A stretch of DNA of 36,194 nucleotides from Pontibacter fetidus (GCF_010119545.1 NZ_JAAEAA010000032.1:1-36194), one strand, 5' to 3'. Shown: positions 23,931-31,923, counted from the first letter of the stretch. A program made the numbers and translations. The notes: a model not told the origin generated them from the sequence alone.

Positions 23931-24313
23931 CACATTCCTTGCATCACTACTTCCAGCAAATGGTTATCGGGGTCCCGGAAATAAAAGGATAAATAGCCAT
24001 TCCCCCAGTCGTATTCCTGTACTATAGGTATGCCGGCCTCGGCTATAGTTGCTTTGGTCTGCCCGTAATTTTCTTTGCTTACTTCAAAGGCAAGGTGCAG
24101 TTGGCCGGTACCAAAATGAGGGGGCAGTTTGCCCGGCATCCCGGAGGCTTCGGCTATAAAACATAACAGCACCGAACTACCTGCCCTGAAAAACACATGC
24201 CGCCCGGTCACCTCTCCTATTACCTGAAACTGTAGCAAGCCATTGTAAAAGGCTTTGGTTCGGGCAAGGTCTGTTACATAAAGGCAGGTTTCTTTTATCT
24301 TAATAATGTCCAT
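23915..24313 (-). CDS. VOC-superfamily (glyoxalase/bleomycin-resistance) protein
   Basis: This 132-residue protein has two paired beta-alpha-beta-beta-beta halves of the vicinal oxygen chelate fold. The first half begins IKETCLYVTDLARTKAFYNGLLQF (about 5-28). The second begins GQLHLAFEVSKENYGQTKATI and ends SFYFRDPDNHLLEVVMQG, with a typical metal-ligand Glu in LLEVV. The reaction cannot be inferred from this fold alone; glyoxalase-like, dioxygenase and antibiotic-binding members share it. It is a single gene, and its last residues (ERGS) and stop fall in the degenerate GTTAG repeat. Confidence 0.85.
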   Translation of the reverse strand: MDIIKIKETCLYVTDLARTKAFYNGLLQFQVIGEVTGRHVFFRAGSSVLLCFIAEASGMPGKLPPHFGTGQLHLAFEVSKENYGQTKATIAEAGIPIVQEYDWGNGYLSFYFRDPDNHLLEVVMQGMWERGS

Positions 24314-24412
24314 TAGAAGGGCTTAAGGCTCATTTCCGAATACTATATAGCAAACGTAACAGCGGGCAGTACGTTAACGGTAATCAGCGCCAATTATACT
24401 AATAGAATAACT

Positions 24413-25273
24413 ATGAAGCTTATGATTAAAATCTTTATTGTGTTTGCCTCTATACTGGCTATAGCTATATACTTTTTTCGCGATCAGGAGACACCCGCAG
24501 GTACTGTTACCAACTCTAACGCTTCGGAAGGGAATTTTGAGACACTTGCCCCCTTACCAACAGAGGTTAAAGAAAGCTCCGGGATAGAATCCATGCCCGA
24601 CCAGGGGCATTACATTACCCACAACGACGCCAACAATAAGCCCTATTTATACGAGATAGACGAAAAAGGAAAGCTGGTTAAAACTTATAAGCTGAGATTA
24701 CCAAACGTAGACTGGGAAGACCTGACCCGCGACACAAACGGTAACCTATACATCAGCGACACAGGCAATAATAATAACAAGCGCCGCGAACTGGCCATCT
24801 ATAAAACAAGTTTCCAGGACCTGCAGAAACCGCAGGCCATCCGGTTTACCTACCAGGACCAAAAGGGCAAATCATCTAAAAAAGATAAGAAAAGCTACGA
24901 CTGCGAAGCACTGTTCTGGTACGATGGCAACCTGTACCTGCTAACCAAAGACCGAAACGGAGAAAATAAAGCCCGGATATACCAACTACCTGATACCCCA
25001 GGTAACCACATAGCCAAACCAATAGGAAGCATAGCAATGAAGGAGCCCGTAACCAGTGCCGCCATCAGCCCCGATGCCGGAACTATAGCGCTGCTTAGCG
25101 AAGGCAAAATACACCTGTACCGCAACGTAAGCTCACCTGAAACTTTTTATGAAGGCGATGCAGAAGAGATAACCCTTACCGGTGCCGGGCAAACGGAAGC
25201 CATTACTTTTAAAGATGATAATACACTTATACTTACCAGCGAAGGCGGCAGCCTGTTCAGGTATAAACTATAA
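24413..25273 (+). CDS. Exported beta-propeller-like protein (SdiA-regulated type)
   Basis: This 286-residue protein has an N-terminal signal anchor (about 4-23). Beta-rich repeats resemble a propeller: ESSGIESMPDQGHYITHND (about 55-73), VDWEDLTRDTNGNLYISDTGNNNNKR (about 99-124), YDCEALFWYDGNLYLLTKDRN and TEAITFKDDNTLILTSEGG. The WEDL, DTGNN and CEAL motifs are typical of the SdiA-regulated/esterase-like-activity propeller group. Function is unknown. A short N-terminal linker suggests it is tethered at the membrane. It ends at a terminator shared with lgt. The family call is moderate. Confidence 0.7.
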   Translation: MKLMIKIFIVFASILAIAIYFFRDQETPAGTVTNSNASEGNFETLAPLPTEVKESSGIESMPDQGHYITHNDANNKPYLYEIDEKGKLVKTYKLRLPNVDWEDLTRDTNGNLYISDTGNNNNKRRELAIYKTSFQDLQKPQAIRFTYQDQKGKSSKKDKKSYDCEALFWYDGNLYLLTKDRNGENKARIYQLPDTPGNHIAKPIGSIAMKEPVTSAAISPDAGTIALLSEGKIHLYRNVSSPETFYEGDAEEITLTGAGQTEAITFKDDNTLILTSEGGSLFRYKL

Positions 25274-25284
25274 GCATAGTTACC

Positions 25285-25325
25285 AAAAAAAAGGGCCGTA
25301 GTTAATCGCTACAGCCCTTTTTTAT
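25285..25325. terminator. Bidirectional terminator between convergent genes
   Basis: An A-run, then AAGGGC and GTAG pair with CTAC and GCCCTT followed by a T-run, giving a roughly 16-bp stem with one mismatch. A and T tracts on both sides allow termination of the propeller gene and of lgt. Confidence 0.85.
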
Positions 25326-26176
25326 TATTTAGCTTCTGCCAGTTTACCACCCGGCAAGGCAGGTTTAGGGTTTTGCCATACTCTGAACAGTACAAACAAG
25401 CCAATCAAAATAAGTGGTATACTTAACAGCTGCCCCATGTTCAGGGCCATAGTATCTTCAAAATCCACCTGGTTCTCTTTCAGAAACTCAACTAAAAAGC
25501 GGAAACTGAAAAGCAGCGTTACAAACAAACCAAACAGCAACCCAAGGGGCAAATTCTCTTTATATTTTTTCCATAGCCAGTATAGCAGCACAAATAAGCC
25601 AAACACCATCAGCGACTCATATAACTGCGTAGGGTGGCGCGGGTCCTGCGAGGCGGCCACACCGTTTATAATCTCGTTGTTGCGCAAAAACTTAAAGGCC
25701 CACGGTACATCCGTCACTTTGCCTATAATCTCGGAGTTCATCAGGTTGCCCAAGCGGATAAGTGCACCGCCTAAAGCTACAACTATAACAATGCGGTCTA
25801 GTACCCACATGTAGTTAAACTTATGGTTTCGGCTAAACAACCAAAGCGAGAAAAGAATACCTATTGTAGCGCCATGGCTTGCCAGTCCGCCTTCCCATAT
25901 TTTCAGGATTTCGATCGGGTTGCTCAGGTAATATTCCGGGTCATAGAAAAGTGTGTGGCCTAAACGGGCACCAACTACCGTTCCGATGATCATGTACAGC
26001 GTAATGGCATCTACATCGCCTTCGGTTCGGCCTTCGGTAACATAAATTTTGCTTAGTATGCGCTGCCCTATTACAAACGCCAATGCAAAGAACAAACCAT
26101 ACCAGCGGACAGAAACCGGCCCAAGGTGAAATATTTCCGGATCTACGTTCCAGGTAATAAAATTCAGTAAACTCAT
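25325..26176 (-). CDS. lgt: Prolipoprotein diacylglyceryl transferase
   Basis: This 283-residue, seven-helix inner-membrane enzyme transfers diacylglycerol from phosphatidylglycerol to the lipobox Cys. Residues matching the E. coli essential set are present: His101 in GGLASHGATIG (as His103), Arg141 with Asn144 in LIRLGNLMNSE (the Lgt signature, Arg143) and Arg226 with Glu230 in FRFLVEF (Arg239 region). HPTQLYE at 181-187 is also kept. The lipoproteins at 21376 and 34227 and perhaps 12187 are likely substrates. A good TTTG...TAACTTTG promoter lies directly upstream. The call is firm. Confidence 0.96.
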   Translation of the reverse strand: MSLLNFITWNVDPEIFHLGPVSVRWYGLFFALAFVIGQRILSKIYVTEGRTEGDVDAITLYMIIGTVVGARLGHTLFYDPEYYLSNPIEILKIWEGGLASHGATIGILFSLWLFSRNHKFNYMWVLDRIVIVVALGGALIRLGNLMNSEIIGKVTDVPWAFKFLRNNEIINGVAASQDPRHPTQLYESLMVFGLFVLLYWLWKKYKENLPLGLLFGLFVTLLFSFRFLVEFLKENQVDFEDTMALNMGQLLSIPLILIGLFVLFRVWQNPKPALPGGKLAEAK

Positions 26177-26201
26177 AGTAAGGGTGATGATCGTGTATAG
26201 C

Positions 26202-26231
26202 CAAAGTTACAATAAATCGGGCAGGTACAAA
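26202..26231 (-). promoter_or_regulatory. lgt promoter, -33 and -7 elements
   Basis: On the minus strand, TTTG (about 26228-26231), an 18-nt spacer and TAACTTTG (about 26202-26209) fit the Bacteroidota promoter pattern. The -7 box ends about 25 bp before the ATG. Confidence 0.55.
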
Positions 26232-26318
26232 ATGTGGGGTGTGTAAGTTATTTGAAGACTTGTTAGTGTGCGAAGCTGTTGCTAGCTTCTGGGCTATAGT
26301 TGGTCGTTGCTATTTTTT

Positions 26319-26470
26319 GTCAGTTCGACATAAGGAGAAATCCGTCATAACCTAGTTCAGTCTATCTTTCCTCTTTTATCATTCCTAGGGTTAGACAAGG
26401 AATGTTATGTGTTCTATAGTTTCACATTTGTCATTTCGACGTTAGGAGAAATCTATTTCAACTTATAGTT
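26319..26470. repeat. Two TGTCATTTCGA...GAGAAATCT elements
   Basis: Copies begin TGTCAGTTCGACATAAGGAGAAATC (here split: TGTCAGTTCGAC at about 26319, GGAGAAATCC after it) and TGTCATTTCGACGTTAGG at about 26430 with GAGAAATCTATTTC. Both belong to the family seen at 16441 and 36100. Confidence 0.7.
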
Positions 26471-26559
26471 ACTGTTCCTTAAACTTTAACCAAGCCTTTC
26501 TTCCATAGTTACCTTCATTCCTGGGAGCTCTACTCACCTACTGTTCTATAGTTAGCTTT

Positions 26560-26690
26560 GGTGCCCTCACGGCCGGGAGGCCCCGTCTTCGGGCATCGCG
26601 CTGCTGCCTTCTTGCTATCCTCGTGCCTCGGATTGGCTCACGCCACCGCAACAAGTCAAAGGCGCTCAACCCAAAGACTGCGATCTTTCT
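26560..26690. other. GC-rich non-coding block of unknown nature
   Basis: About 130 bp, clearly richer in G and C than its AT-rich flanks. It contains CACGGCCGGGAGGCCCCG and a GCCCCGTCTTCGGGC hairpin-like word. No long reading frame crosses it. It may be a dispersed repeat, a decayed gene fragment or a structured RNA; I cannot tell which. Confidence 0.45.
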
Positions 26691-26757
26691 ACTATATACC
26701 GCTATCTATAGTTTGAACTTGCTCGCTTTGATATTGATCGTGGCTATAGTTCCGTAG

Positions 26758-26777
26758 GGACAGGTCGCGACCTGTCC
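26758..26777. repeat. Perfect 20-bp palindrome GGACAGGTCG/CGACCTGTCC
   Basis: The two 10-bp halves are exact inverted repeats with no spacer, followed by a short T run. It resembles a dispersed intergenic palindrome family found in many bacteria. Confidence 0.75.
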
Positions 26778-26834
26778 TTTTCGTGGTCTGTAACTATAGA
26801 ACTATACTTACCACTTTAGTAATAGCAGAAAAAC

Positions 26835-26857
26835 TCCCTCTCCTGTTAGGAGAGGGA
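26835..26857. repeat. CCTCTCCT hairpin element
   Basis: TCCCTCTCCT and AGGAGAGGGA are perfect 10-bp arms around a 3-nt loop, followed by TGGGGTGAGG. A related G/C-run element is near 18205. Confidence 0.7.
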
Positions 26858-26931
26858 TGGGGTGAGGTAAATGCAGTCGCTGGTAGAGACTGCGCATTCC
26901 ATCAGGTATAAACCAATCTAGAAATCTTTTA

Positions 26932-26961
26932 AAATCCTATAAATCCTGATTCAGACAAAAA
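26932..26961. repeat. AATCCTGATTCAGACAAAA dispersed repeat, copy 2
   Basis: AAATCCTATAAATCCTGATT followed by CAGACAAAA. It shares its last 20 bases with copy 1 (14061-14080) and its first 14 with the fragment at 17417. It ends about 13 bp before the nadE stop. Confidence 0.75.
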
Positions 26962-26973
26962 TGCCATTCCACT

Positions 26974-28860
26974 TTATAACGCTTTGATCTCATTTAATTC
27001 ACTTCTAAAGCCACCGCTCAGTATCGGGAAGCGAAGCCAGCTGCGTGGGTCTAAACTATAGTCATCCAAGTGGAAGCCCGGGGCGTAGCGTTCGCGTTTC
27101 CATTGGTTACGGCTCCATAAACTATAGAATTTCTGCAGCCAGCCTTTTATAGTTTCGGCATCGGCTACACCAGCTTCCAGCAGCTTGTTGTATACTTCCT
27201 GCGGGGAGTAGCGGTCATAAAAAGCCAGTCGCTCTATCTGGTTCAGGACTTCGTAAGGCATCAGGTCTTTTTCATCGGTCTGTGCTTCTTTAGCCGGTCG
27301 CAACTCTGCAGTAGGCTGTAAGTTGTTTACATATTGCAAACCCTGGTAACCCAGCTCTTTCTGTGCCCATATCAAAAACTGACGTACAAATGCTTTATCG
27401 ATACCCGCAATCGGGGAAATACTGCCGGCCGTGTCGCCATCCATGGTTGCGTAGCCCACTGCGGCTTCGCTACGGTTTGAGGTTGCCAGTAAAAGCGCGC
27501 CTTTAATGTTTGCCAGCATCCAGATAGCAGGGGCACGCACCCTTGCCTGTATGTTTTGCAATGTTACATCATCCTCAGCCCAGGTCAGCGGTCTGTCTAT
27601 GGCGCCTTCAATTATAGAAGTATAGCCTTTCACTTGCTCATCAATTGTCCAGCTATAAAATCTTGCACCTATGCTGTCGGCCAGCTCTTTTGCTGAAGTA
27701 TAGGTATCGTCTGAGGAGTTAACAGTGCCCTGGTAGGCGCATGTCAGTAAGCGGCCGACCAACTCACAGGCTACCTGCTCTTTCGTGAGCGTATCAAAAT
27801 ATGCCGCATCTTTTAACGAGAACAACTGCGTTTTAGCAACAAACCCAAGCACGCCCAAACTAGCTATACCCCGGCGCACCATCTCGGCCACCGCCACCGC
27901 ACATAACGACGAATCAGCACCCCCACTAAGCGAGAGCACAAACCCACGACTATGGCTTTTGCGCATATAATCGAACAGGCCCAGGCTCAGGGCAGCCATC
28001 AGCTCTTTGTTTTCGTCTATAGTTGGCAGGTAATGTATTGTTTCTTCAGCAACAGGAGAGTCAGTAAAAGTTACTTCGGCTACTTCCATATCCACACTTT
28101 TAAAGCAGAGCAGGTCGTTGCGTTTTATCAGTTTACCGTTTTGAGCTATCAGTACCTCGCCGTCGTAAATTACTTTGCCGGCTTCATTGCCCAGCAGGTT
28201 GGCATACAGGTAAGTACATTTATATTTTTTTGAGGCTTCTACAACCAGCCGATAACGCAGGTCGGTTTTGCTAAGAGCAAAGTGGCTGGCACTTGGGTTA
28301 AGAATTAGTTGCACGCCTTTTGCCATATGGCGCTCTGCAGGCCTGTTTGGGCGCCAGGCATCTTCGCATATTTCAAACGCATACGTTACGCCTTGCTCTT
28401 CATAAATGATGTCACCAATTCTATACTTCTGGCCTTTCATTTCGAACTCACCAACCTGGTTAGCGGGCCACTCGGTAAACCAGCGCGGCTCGTAATGTAT
28501 GCCATCTTTGGCCAGAAACTGCTTGGCCGTAAAACCTAAAATTTCCTGATTCTTAATAACGCAGGCAGTGTTGTAAACCTGTTTATCAATCCAGATATGA
28601 ATACCCACACAAACGGTAATCCCAACACACCACTCTTTTATCTGCAGCAATTTGTCAAAAGCCTCTTCGCCCAACCAGGGGCTCAGGAAAAGATCTTCGC
28701 AACCGTAGCTGGTAATGCAAAGTTCGGGTAGCAGTAAAATATCAACGTTGTGGGTAATGGCCTCGGTAATGGCGTCTTTTATGTTCTGCAGGTTGTTGTC
28801 CCAGTCCAGTGGGGTTTGGTTTAGGGCTGCGCCTGCCAGCGTGAGTCGGGTTTCTTTCAT
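26974..28860 (-). CDS. nadE: Glutamine-dependent NAD+ synthase
   Basis: This 628-residue two-domain enzyme amidates nicotinic acid adenine dinucleotide to NAD+ using glutamine. The N-terminal nitrilase-type glutaminase (about 1-270) has catalytic Glu46 in LLLPELCITSYG and a Cys in YAFEICEDAWRP. The C-terminal synthetase has the ATP-pyrophosphatase P-loop SGGADSS at 312-318, then TSNRSEAAVGYATMDGD and ELRPAKEAQTDEKDLMPYEVL. The ATG at 28860 is chosen because MKETRLTLAGAALNQ fits the family start; an upstream TTG (28890) adds ten unlikely residues. A single gene between repeat-rich spacers. Confidence 0.95.
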   Translation of the reverse strand: MKETRLTLAGAALNQTPLDWDNNLQNIKDAITEAITHNVDILLLPELCITSYGCEDLFLSPWLGEEAFDKLLQIKEWCVGITVCVGIHIWIDKQVYNTACVIKNQEILGFTAKQFLAKDGIHYEPRWFTEWPANQVGEFEMKGQKYRIGDIIYEEQGVTYAFEICEDAWRPNRPAERHMAKGVQLILNPSASHFALSKTDLRYRLVVEASKKYKCTYLYANLLGNEAGKVIYDGEVLIAQNGKLIKRNDLLCFKSVDMEVAEVTFTDSPVAEETIHYLPTIDENKELMAALSLGLFDYMRKSHSRGFVLSLSGGADSSLCAVAVAEMVRRGIASLGVLGFVAKTQLFSLKDAAYFDTLTKEQVACELVGRLLTCAYQGTVNSSDDTYTSAKELADSIGARFYSWTIDEQVKGYTSIIEGAIDRPLTWAEDDVTLQNIQARVRAPAIWMLANIKGALLLATSNRSEAAVGYATMDGDTAGSISPIAGIDKAFVRQFLIWAQKELGYQGLQYVNNLQPTAELRPAKEAQTDEKDLMPYEVLNQIERLAFYDRYSPQEVYNKLLEAGVADAETIKGWLQKFYSLWSRNQWKRERYAPGFHLDDYSLDPRSWLRFPILSGGFRSELNEIKAL

Positions 28861-29004
28861 AGGGATATTAAACGCAAGTATAGGGGGCAAGTTAAACCTA
28901 ATTGTTGAATTGTTAAATTGTTGAATTATTGTCCTCTTAAGTGTGAGAGTTTAGTATGAACCTATAGTTGATGATGTTTTACTAATCCTACAACTATAAA
29001 ATAA

Positions 29005-29031
29005 CAAAGGCTGAGAAGTATACCCTCAGCC
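29005..29031 (-). terminator. Terminator of the acpP-fabF-rnc operon
   Basis: GGCTGAG (29009-29015) and CTCAGCC (29025-29031) form a 7-bp stem with a 9-nt loop. On the minus strand TTTGTTATTTT follows. It is about 27 bp past the rnc stop. Confidence 0.75.
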
Positions 29032-29057
29032 AAACAAGTAATTTAACAATATAGCAA

Positions 29058-29792
29058 TTAAGCTATCTTCAGAATCTCTAGGGATTTTTCAGCGGCAGCC
29101 TGATCGGCTTTTTTCTTGGAAAGGCCTACGCCTTTGGCAACAGGTTTGTCACCAATGTATACTTCGGAGGTAAATTCGGTGGTATTGCCTTGCTGCTTTT
29201 TCTGAATACTTTCGAAACGGATCTCCATGTTCTGGCTTTGCGCCCACTCGATCAGTTTGCTTTTAAAGTTAGCAGTAGTGTTTACCAGTTTATGCAGGTC
29301 TATGTGCGGTTTAATCAGCTTGCCAAGTATAAACTGGCGCGTCATGTTATAACCTTTATCCAGGTAAATAGCACCAACAAGGGCTTCTAAAGCATTGCCG
29401 TTTACAGATTTATGACGGTTTGCTCCGGTTTCTACTTTTACCAGCAGGTTAAGGCCAATTTTTAAGGCAATATGGTTCAGCGACTCACGGTTTACAATGC
29501 GCGAGCGTATCTCCGTCAGAAAACCTTCGTCTTCGTACGGAAACTTCCTGAAAAGCAGTTCGGCCACAACGGCACCCAACACGGCATCACCTAAAAACTC
29601 CAGTCGCTCGTTTGTATCGTGCTTGCTGCTGGCAGCCTGGCGCGCAAACGACGTATGGGTAAGGGCAAGCTTATACAGCCTGATATTATCGGGTGTGTTA
29701 CCAATAATGCCGGCAATAGCGCGTACTAACTCTCGGTCTTTGTTAAAAACTCTCTGGTAGAAGCGCCGAACCGGTTTAATAGGACCAAACAC
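29058..29792 (-). CDS. rnc: Ribonuclease III
   Basis: This 244-residue RNase III cleaves double-stranded RNA in rRNA maturation and mRNA decay. The signature NERLEFLGDAVL starts at residue 61, with Glu65 and Asp69 as expected active-site acids. The second catalytic motif reads NGNALEALVGAIYLDKG (131-147). Asn133 stands where E. coli has metal ligand Asp114, while Glu136 matches Glu117. A double-stranded RNA-binding domain fills about 175-242. The start is GTG: TAG of fabF and this GTG share one base (TAGTG), so translation is probably coupled, and no ATG occurs before the conserved part. An N-terminal extension of about 20 basic residues precedes the catalytic domain. Confidence 0.95.
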   Translation of the reverse strand: MFGPIKPVRRFYQRVFNKDRELVRAIAGIIGNTPDNIRLYKLALTHTSFARQAASSKHDTNERLEFLGDAVLGAVVAELLFRKFPYEDEGFLTEIRSRIVNRESLNHIALKIGLNLLVKVETGANRHKSVNGNALEALVGAIYLDKGYNMTRQFILGKLIKPHIDLHKLVNTTANFKSKLIEWAQSQNMEIRFESIQKKQQGNTTEFTSEVYIGDKPVAKGVGLSKKKADQAAAEKSLEILKIA

Positions 29793-31045
29793 TAATCTTT
29801 CAGTTCTCTGAAAATTACAGATGTGTTATGACCACCAAATCCAAAGGTATTGCTCAACGCTACTTTCACGTCGCGCTTCTGTGCCTTGTTAAACGTAAAG
29901 TTCAACTTCGGATTAAAGCTTTCGTCGTCGGTAAAGTGGTTGATGGTTGGCGGCACTATATCGTTCTGGATGGCAAGTATAGAAGCGATCGCCTCAATAG
30001 CGCCAGCAGCACCTAATAAGTGGCCCGTCATGGATTTGGTAGAGCTGATGTTCAGCTTGTAGGCATGCTCTCCGAACACGGTCTCGATCGCCTTAGCTTC
30101 GCTCACGTCGCCAAGTGGGGTTGAAGTACCGTGTACGTTGATGTAGTCTACCTCTTCAGGTTTGATATGTGCATCGCGCAATGCATTTTTCATTACGTTT
30201 AGTGCGCCTAACCCCTCAGGGTGTGGAGCTGTAATGTGATATGCATCGGCAGACATACCGCCACCTAATATTTCGGCATAGATCTTTGCTCCGCGGGCTT
30301 TGGCGTGCTCATACTCTTCGAGTATAATCGCGCCGGCACCTTCGCCAAGCACAAATCCATCGCGGTCCTTATCAAATGGGCGGGATGCAGTTTCAGGGGA
30401 ATCGTTGCGCTCTGAAAGGGCTTTCAGGGCGTTAAAACCACCAATGCCAGCTTCTGTAACTGCTGCTTCCGAACCACCTGACACGATTACATCAGCTATA
30501 CCTAAACGGATATAGTTAAAGGCATCGAGTAAGGCGTTAGTAGCAGAAGCACAGGCTGAAACAGTAACAAAGTTTGGCCCACGGAAGCCGTACTTTATAG
30601 ATATTTGTCCTGCGCTGATATCAGCGATCATCTTCGGGATGAAGAATGGGTTGAAGCGTGGTGTACCATCGCCGTTAGCGAAGTTCACACACTCTTCCTG
30701 GAACGTGCGCAAACCGCCAATTCCAGAACCCCAGATCACCCCAACTCTGTCAGGATCGAAGTTGCCTTCTGTTAGGTTTGCGTCTTGTACTGCCTCGTCG
30801 GCCACTACAAGCGCAAACTGCGTAAACAAGTCCATTTTGCGGGCTTCTTTACGATCAAAGTATTTTTCAGGATCGTATCCCTTTATTTCACAGGCAAACT
30901 GTGTCTTAAACTTACTCGCGTCGAAGCGTGTGATAGGCGCAGCTCCACTCACGCCATTGATTAAGCCGTTCCAGTATTCTGAAACGGTATTGCCAAGTGG
31001 CGTGAGTGCGCCTAGCCCAGTAACTACAACTCTCTTAAGCTCCAT
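29792..31045 (-). CDS. fabF: Beta-ketoacyl-ACP synthase II
   Basis: This 417-residue condensing enzyme elongates acyl-ACP with malonyl-ACP in type II fatty acid synthesis. The Cys-His-His triad is complete: Cys165 in VSACASATNAL, His305 in NVHGTSTPLGD and His342 in SMTGHLLGAAG. The start RVVVTGLGALTPLG is typical. It sits in the conserved order acpP-fabF-rnc, 55 bp after acpP and overlapping rnc by one base. The length is normal. The acpP promoter probably drives all three. Confidence 0.97.
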   Translation of the reverse strand: MELKRVVVTGLGALTPLGNTVSEYWNGLINGVSGAAPITRFDASKFKTQFACEIKGYDPEKYFDRKEARKMDLFTQFALVVADEAVQDANLTEGNFDPDRVGVIWGSGIGGLRTFQEECVNFANGDGTPRFNPFFIPKMIADISAGQISIKYGFRGPNFVTVSACASATNALLDAFNYIRLGIADVIVSGGSEAAVTEAGIGGFNALKALSERNDSPETASRPFDKDRDGFVLGEGAGAIILEEYEHAKARGAKIYAEILGGGMSADAYHITAPHPEGLGALNVMKNALRDAHIKPEEVDYINVHGTSTPLGDVSEAKAIETVFGEHAYKLNISSTKSMTGHLLGAAGAIEAIASILAIQNDIVPPTINHFTDDESFNPKLNFTFNKAQKRDVKVALSNTFGFGGHNTSVIFRELKD

Positions 31046-31100
31046 AAGCTGTTACCAGAGGATAGATAGTAGAAAAATTCTTATAATAAAACAGAAGGTA

Positions 31101-31337
31101 TTATTTCGCGTGCTCTTCCAGGTAGCTTACAGCCTGACCTACAGTAGCGATGTTTTCAGCCTGATCATCTGGAATAGATACGTTGAATTCTTTTTCGAAT
31201 TCCATGATAAGCTCAACTGTATCCAATGAATCTGCGCCAAGGTCGTTTGTGAAGCTAGCCTCAGGAGTAACCTCTGACTCTTCCACGCCAAGCTTATCGA
31301 TGATGATAGCTTTTACTTTTTCTGCGATTTCTGACAT
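31101..31337 (-). CDS. acpP: Acyl carrier protein
   Basis: This 78-residue acidic helical protein carries growing acyl chains on phosphopantetheine. The attachment site Ser37 lies in the canonical [18 protein letters not shown] motif. It is first gene of the acpP-fabF-rnc operon, with a near-perfect promoter 30-60 bp upstream. Its coding sequence has almost no CTATAG-type motifs, unlike its flanks. Confidence 0.97.
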   Translation of the reverse strand: MSEIAEKVKAIIIDKLGVEESEVTPEASFTNDLGADSLDTVELIMEFEKEFNVSIPDDQAENIATVGQAVSYLEEHAK

Positions 31338-31365
31338 TTTTCTTATAGTTTATTAAAACACTGTG

Positions 31366-31397
31366 CAAAGAAATATAAATAGACAGACAATGTCAAA
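31366..31397 (-). promoter_or_regulatory. acpP-fabF-rnc promoter
   Basis: On the minus strand, TTTG (31394-31397), a 20-nt spacer and TTTCTTTG (31366-31373) match the -33/-7 consensus with one mismatch in the -7 box. The leader before the ATG is about 25 nt and includes a CTTATAGTTTA motif. Confidence 0.65.
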
Positions 31398-31492
31398 AAA
31401 AATTACTCTATTCGTGTTATTACAAAAGTTTTGACACAGATAGCTGCCTTTTTACAAAGTTGATTGTTAAATTGAGGCGCCAACGTTATAAC

Positions 31493-31921
31493 ATGAAAAA
31501 TTTTTACCTCGACGCCGATTACGAGTACGATTTTGATCTGTATGGGTTAGTTTCGTCGGGTAAAGATTATACATTGGCCTGGTGGCTGAACAAGTTATTT
31601 GCCCTGCGCCTGACCAAACAAAAGGATATTTGCTATACTTTGCCGGGCAGAGAGCAATTATTAGTTTCTAATTACGAATTTTGTACCGATCACAGCATTA
31701 TCCGCTTGTTCCGGAACAAGGCCCTGGGCACTAACACACTTCGTAAGCCTTACCTGCTGCCCGATATAAAGGAGTATGACTTTGTGCTACAGATAACTGG
31801 ATCGCTTCCTAAAAGGCATCCTCATAATTTTGTTAACATGCTGCTTCACATCCCGTTAGTGCAGTATGTAAAGCAGTTCGATCCGTTGTCGCTGAAGTTT
31901 AAAGAGAATCTGATTTTTTAA
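31493..31921 (+). CDS. IPExxxVDY-type family protein
   Basis: This is a 142-residue cytosolic protein. Its position directly before pyk and divergent from acpP is the usual one for the Bacteroidota IPExxxVDY family. Its sequence fits, with an N-terminal YEYDFDLYGLVSS, a central AWWLNKLF and a late LPDIKEYDFVLQITG. The name-giving motif is altered to LPDIKEYDF. The start at 31493 is preferred to an upstream TTG (31460) because the family begins a few residues before the DxYDFxLxG strand. Two bases separate its stop from the pyk ATG, so the two are co-transcribed. The function is unknown. Confidence 0.75.
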   Translation: MKNFYLDADYEYDFDLYGLVSSGKDYTLAWWLNKLFALRLTKQKDICYTLPGREQLLVSNYEFCTDHSIIRLFRNKALGTNTLRKPYLLPDIKEYDFVLQITGSLPKRHPHNFVNMLLHIPLVQYVKQFDPLSLKFKENLIF

Positions 31922-31923
31922 AT

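Larger units (their letters stand above)
26232..26973. other. Gene-free mosaic of dispersed repeats
   Basis: About 740 bp between lgt and nadE hold no credible gene. In order they hold two TGTCATTTCGA/GAGAAATC-type elements (about 26319-26356 and 26430-26470), a GC-rich block (26560-26690) and a 20-bp palindrome (26758-26777). A CCTCTCCT hairpin (26835-26857) and the AATCCTGATTCAG repeat (26932-26961) follow. At least eight TATAGTT/AACTATA motifs are scattered between them. Confidence 0.7.

Noticed and set aside
26232..26973. Hidden gene in the lgt-nadE gap
   Set aside because: No frame of useful length or protein-like composition crosses the repeats on either strand.
28861..28890. Ten-residue extension of nadE from a TTG
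   Set aside because: The sequence has no family counterpart; the ATG at 28860 fits the nitrilase-domain start.
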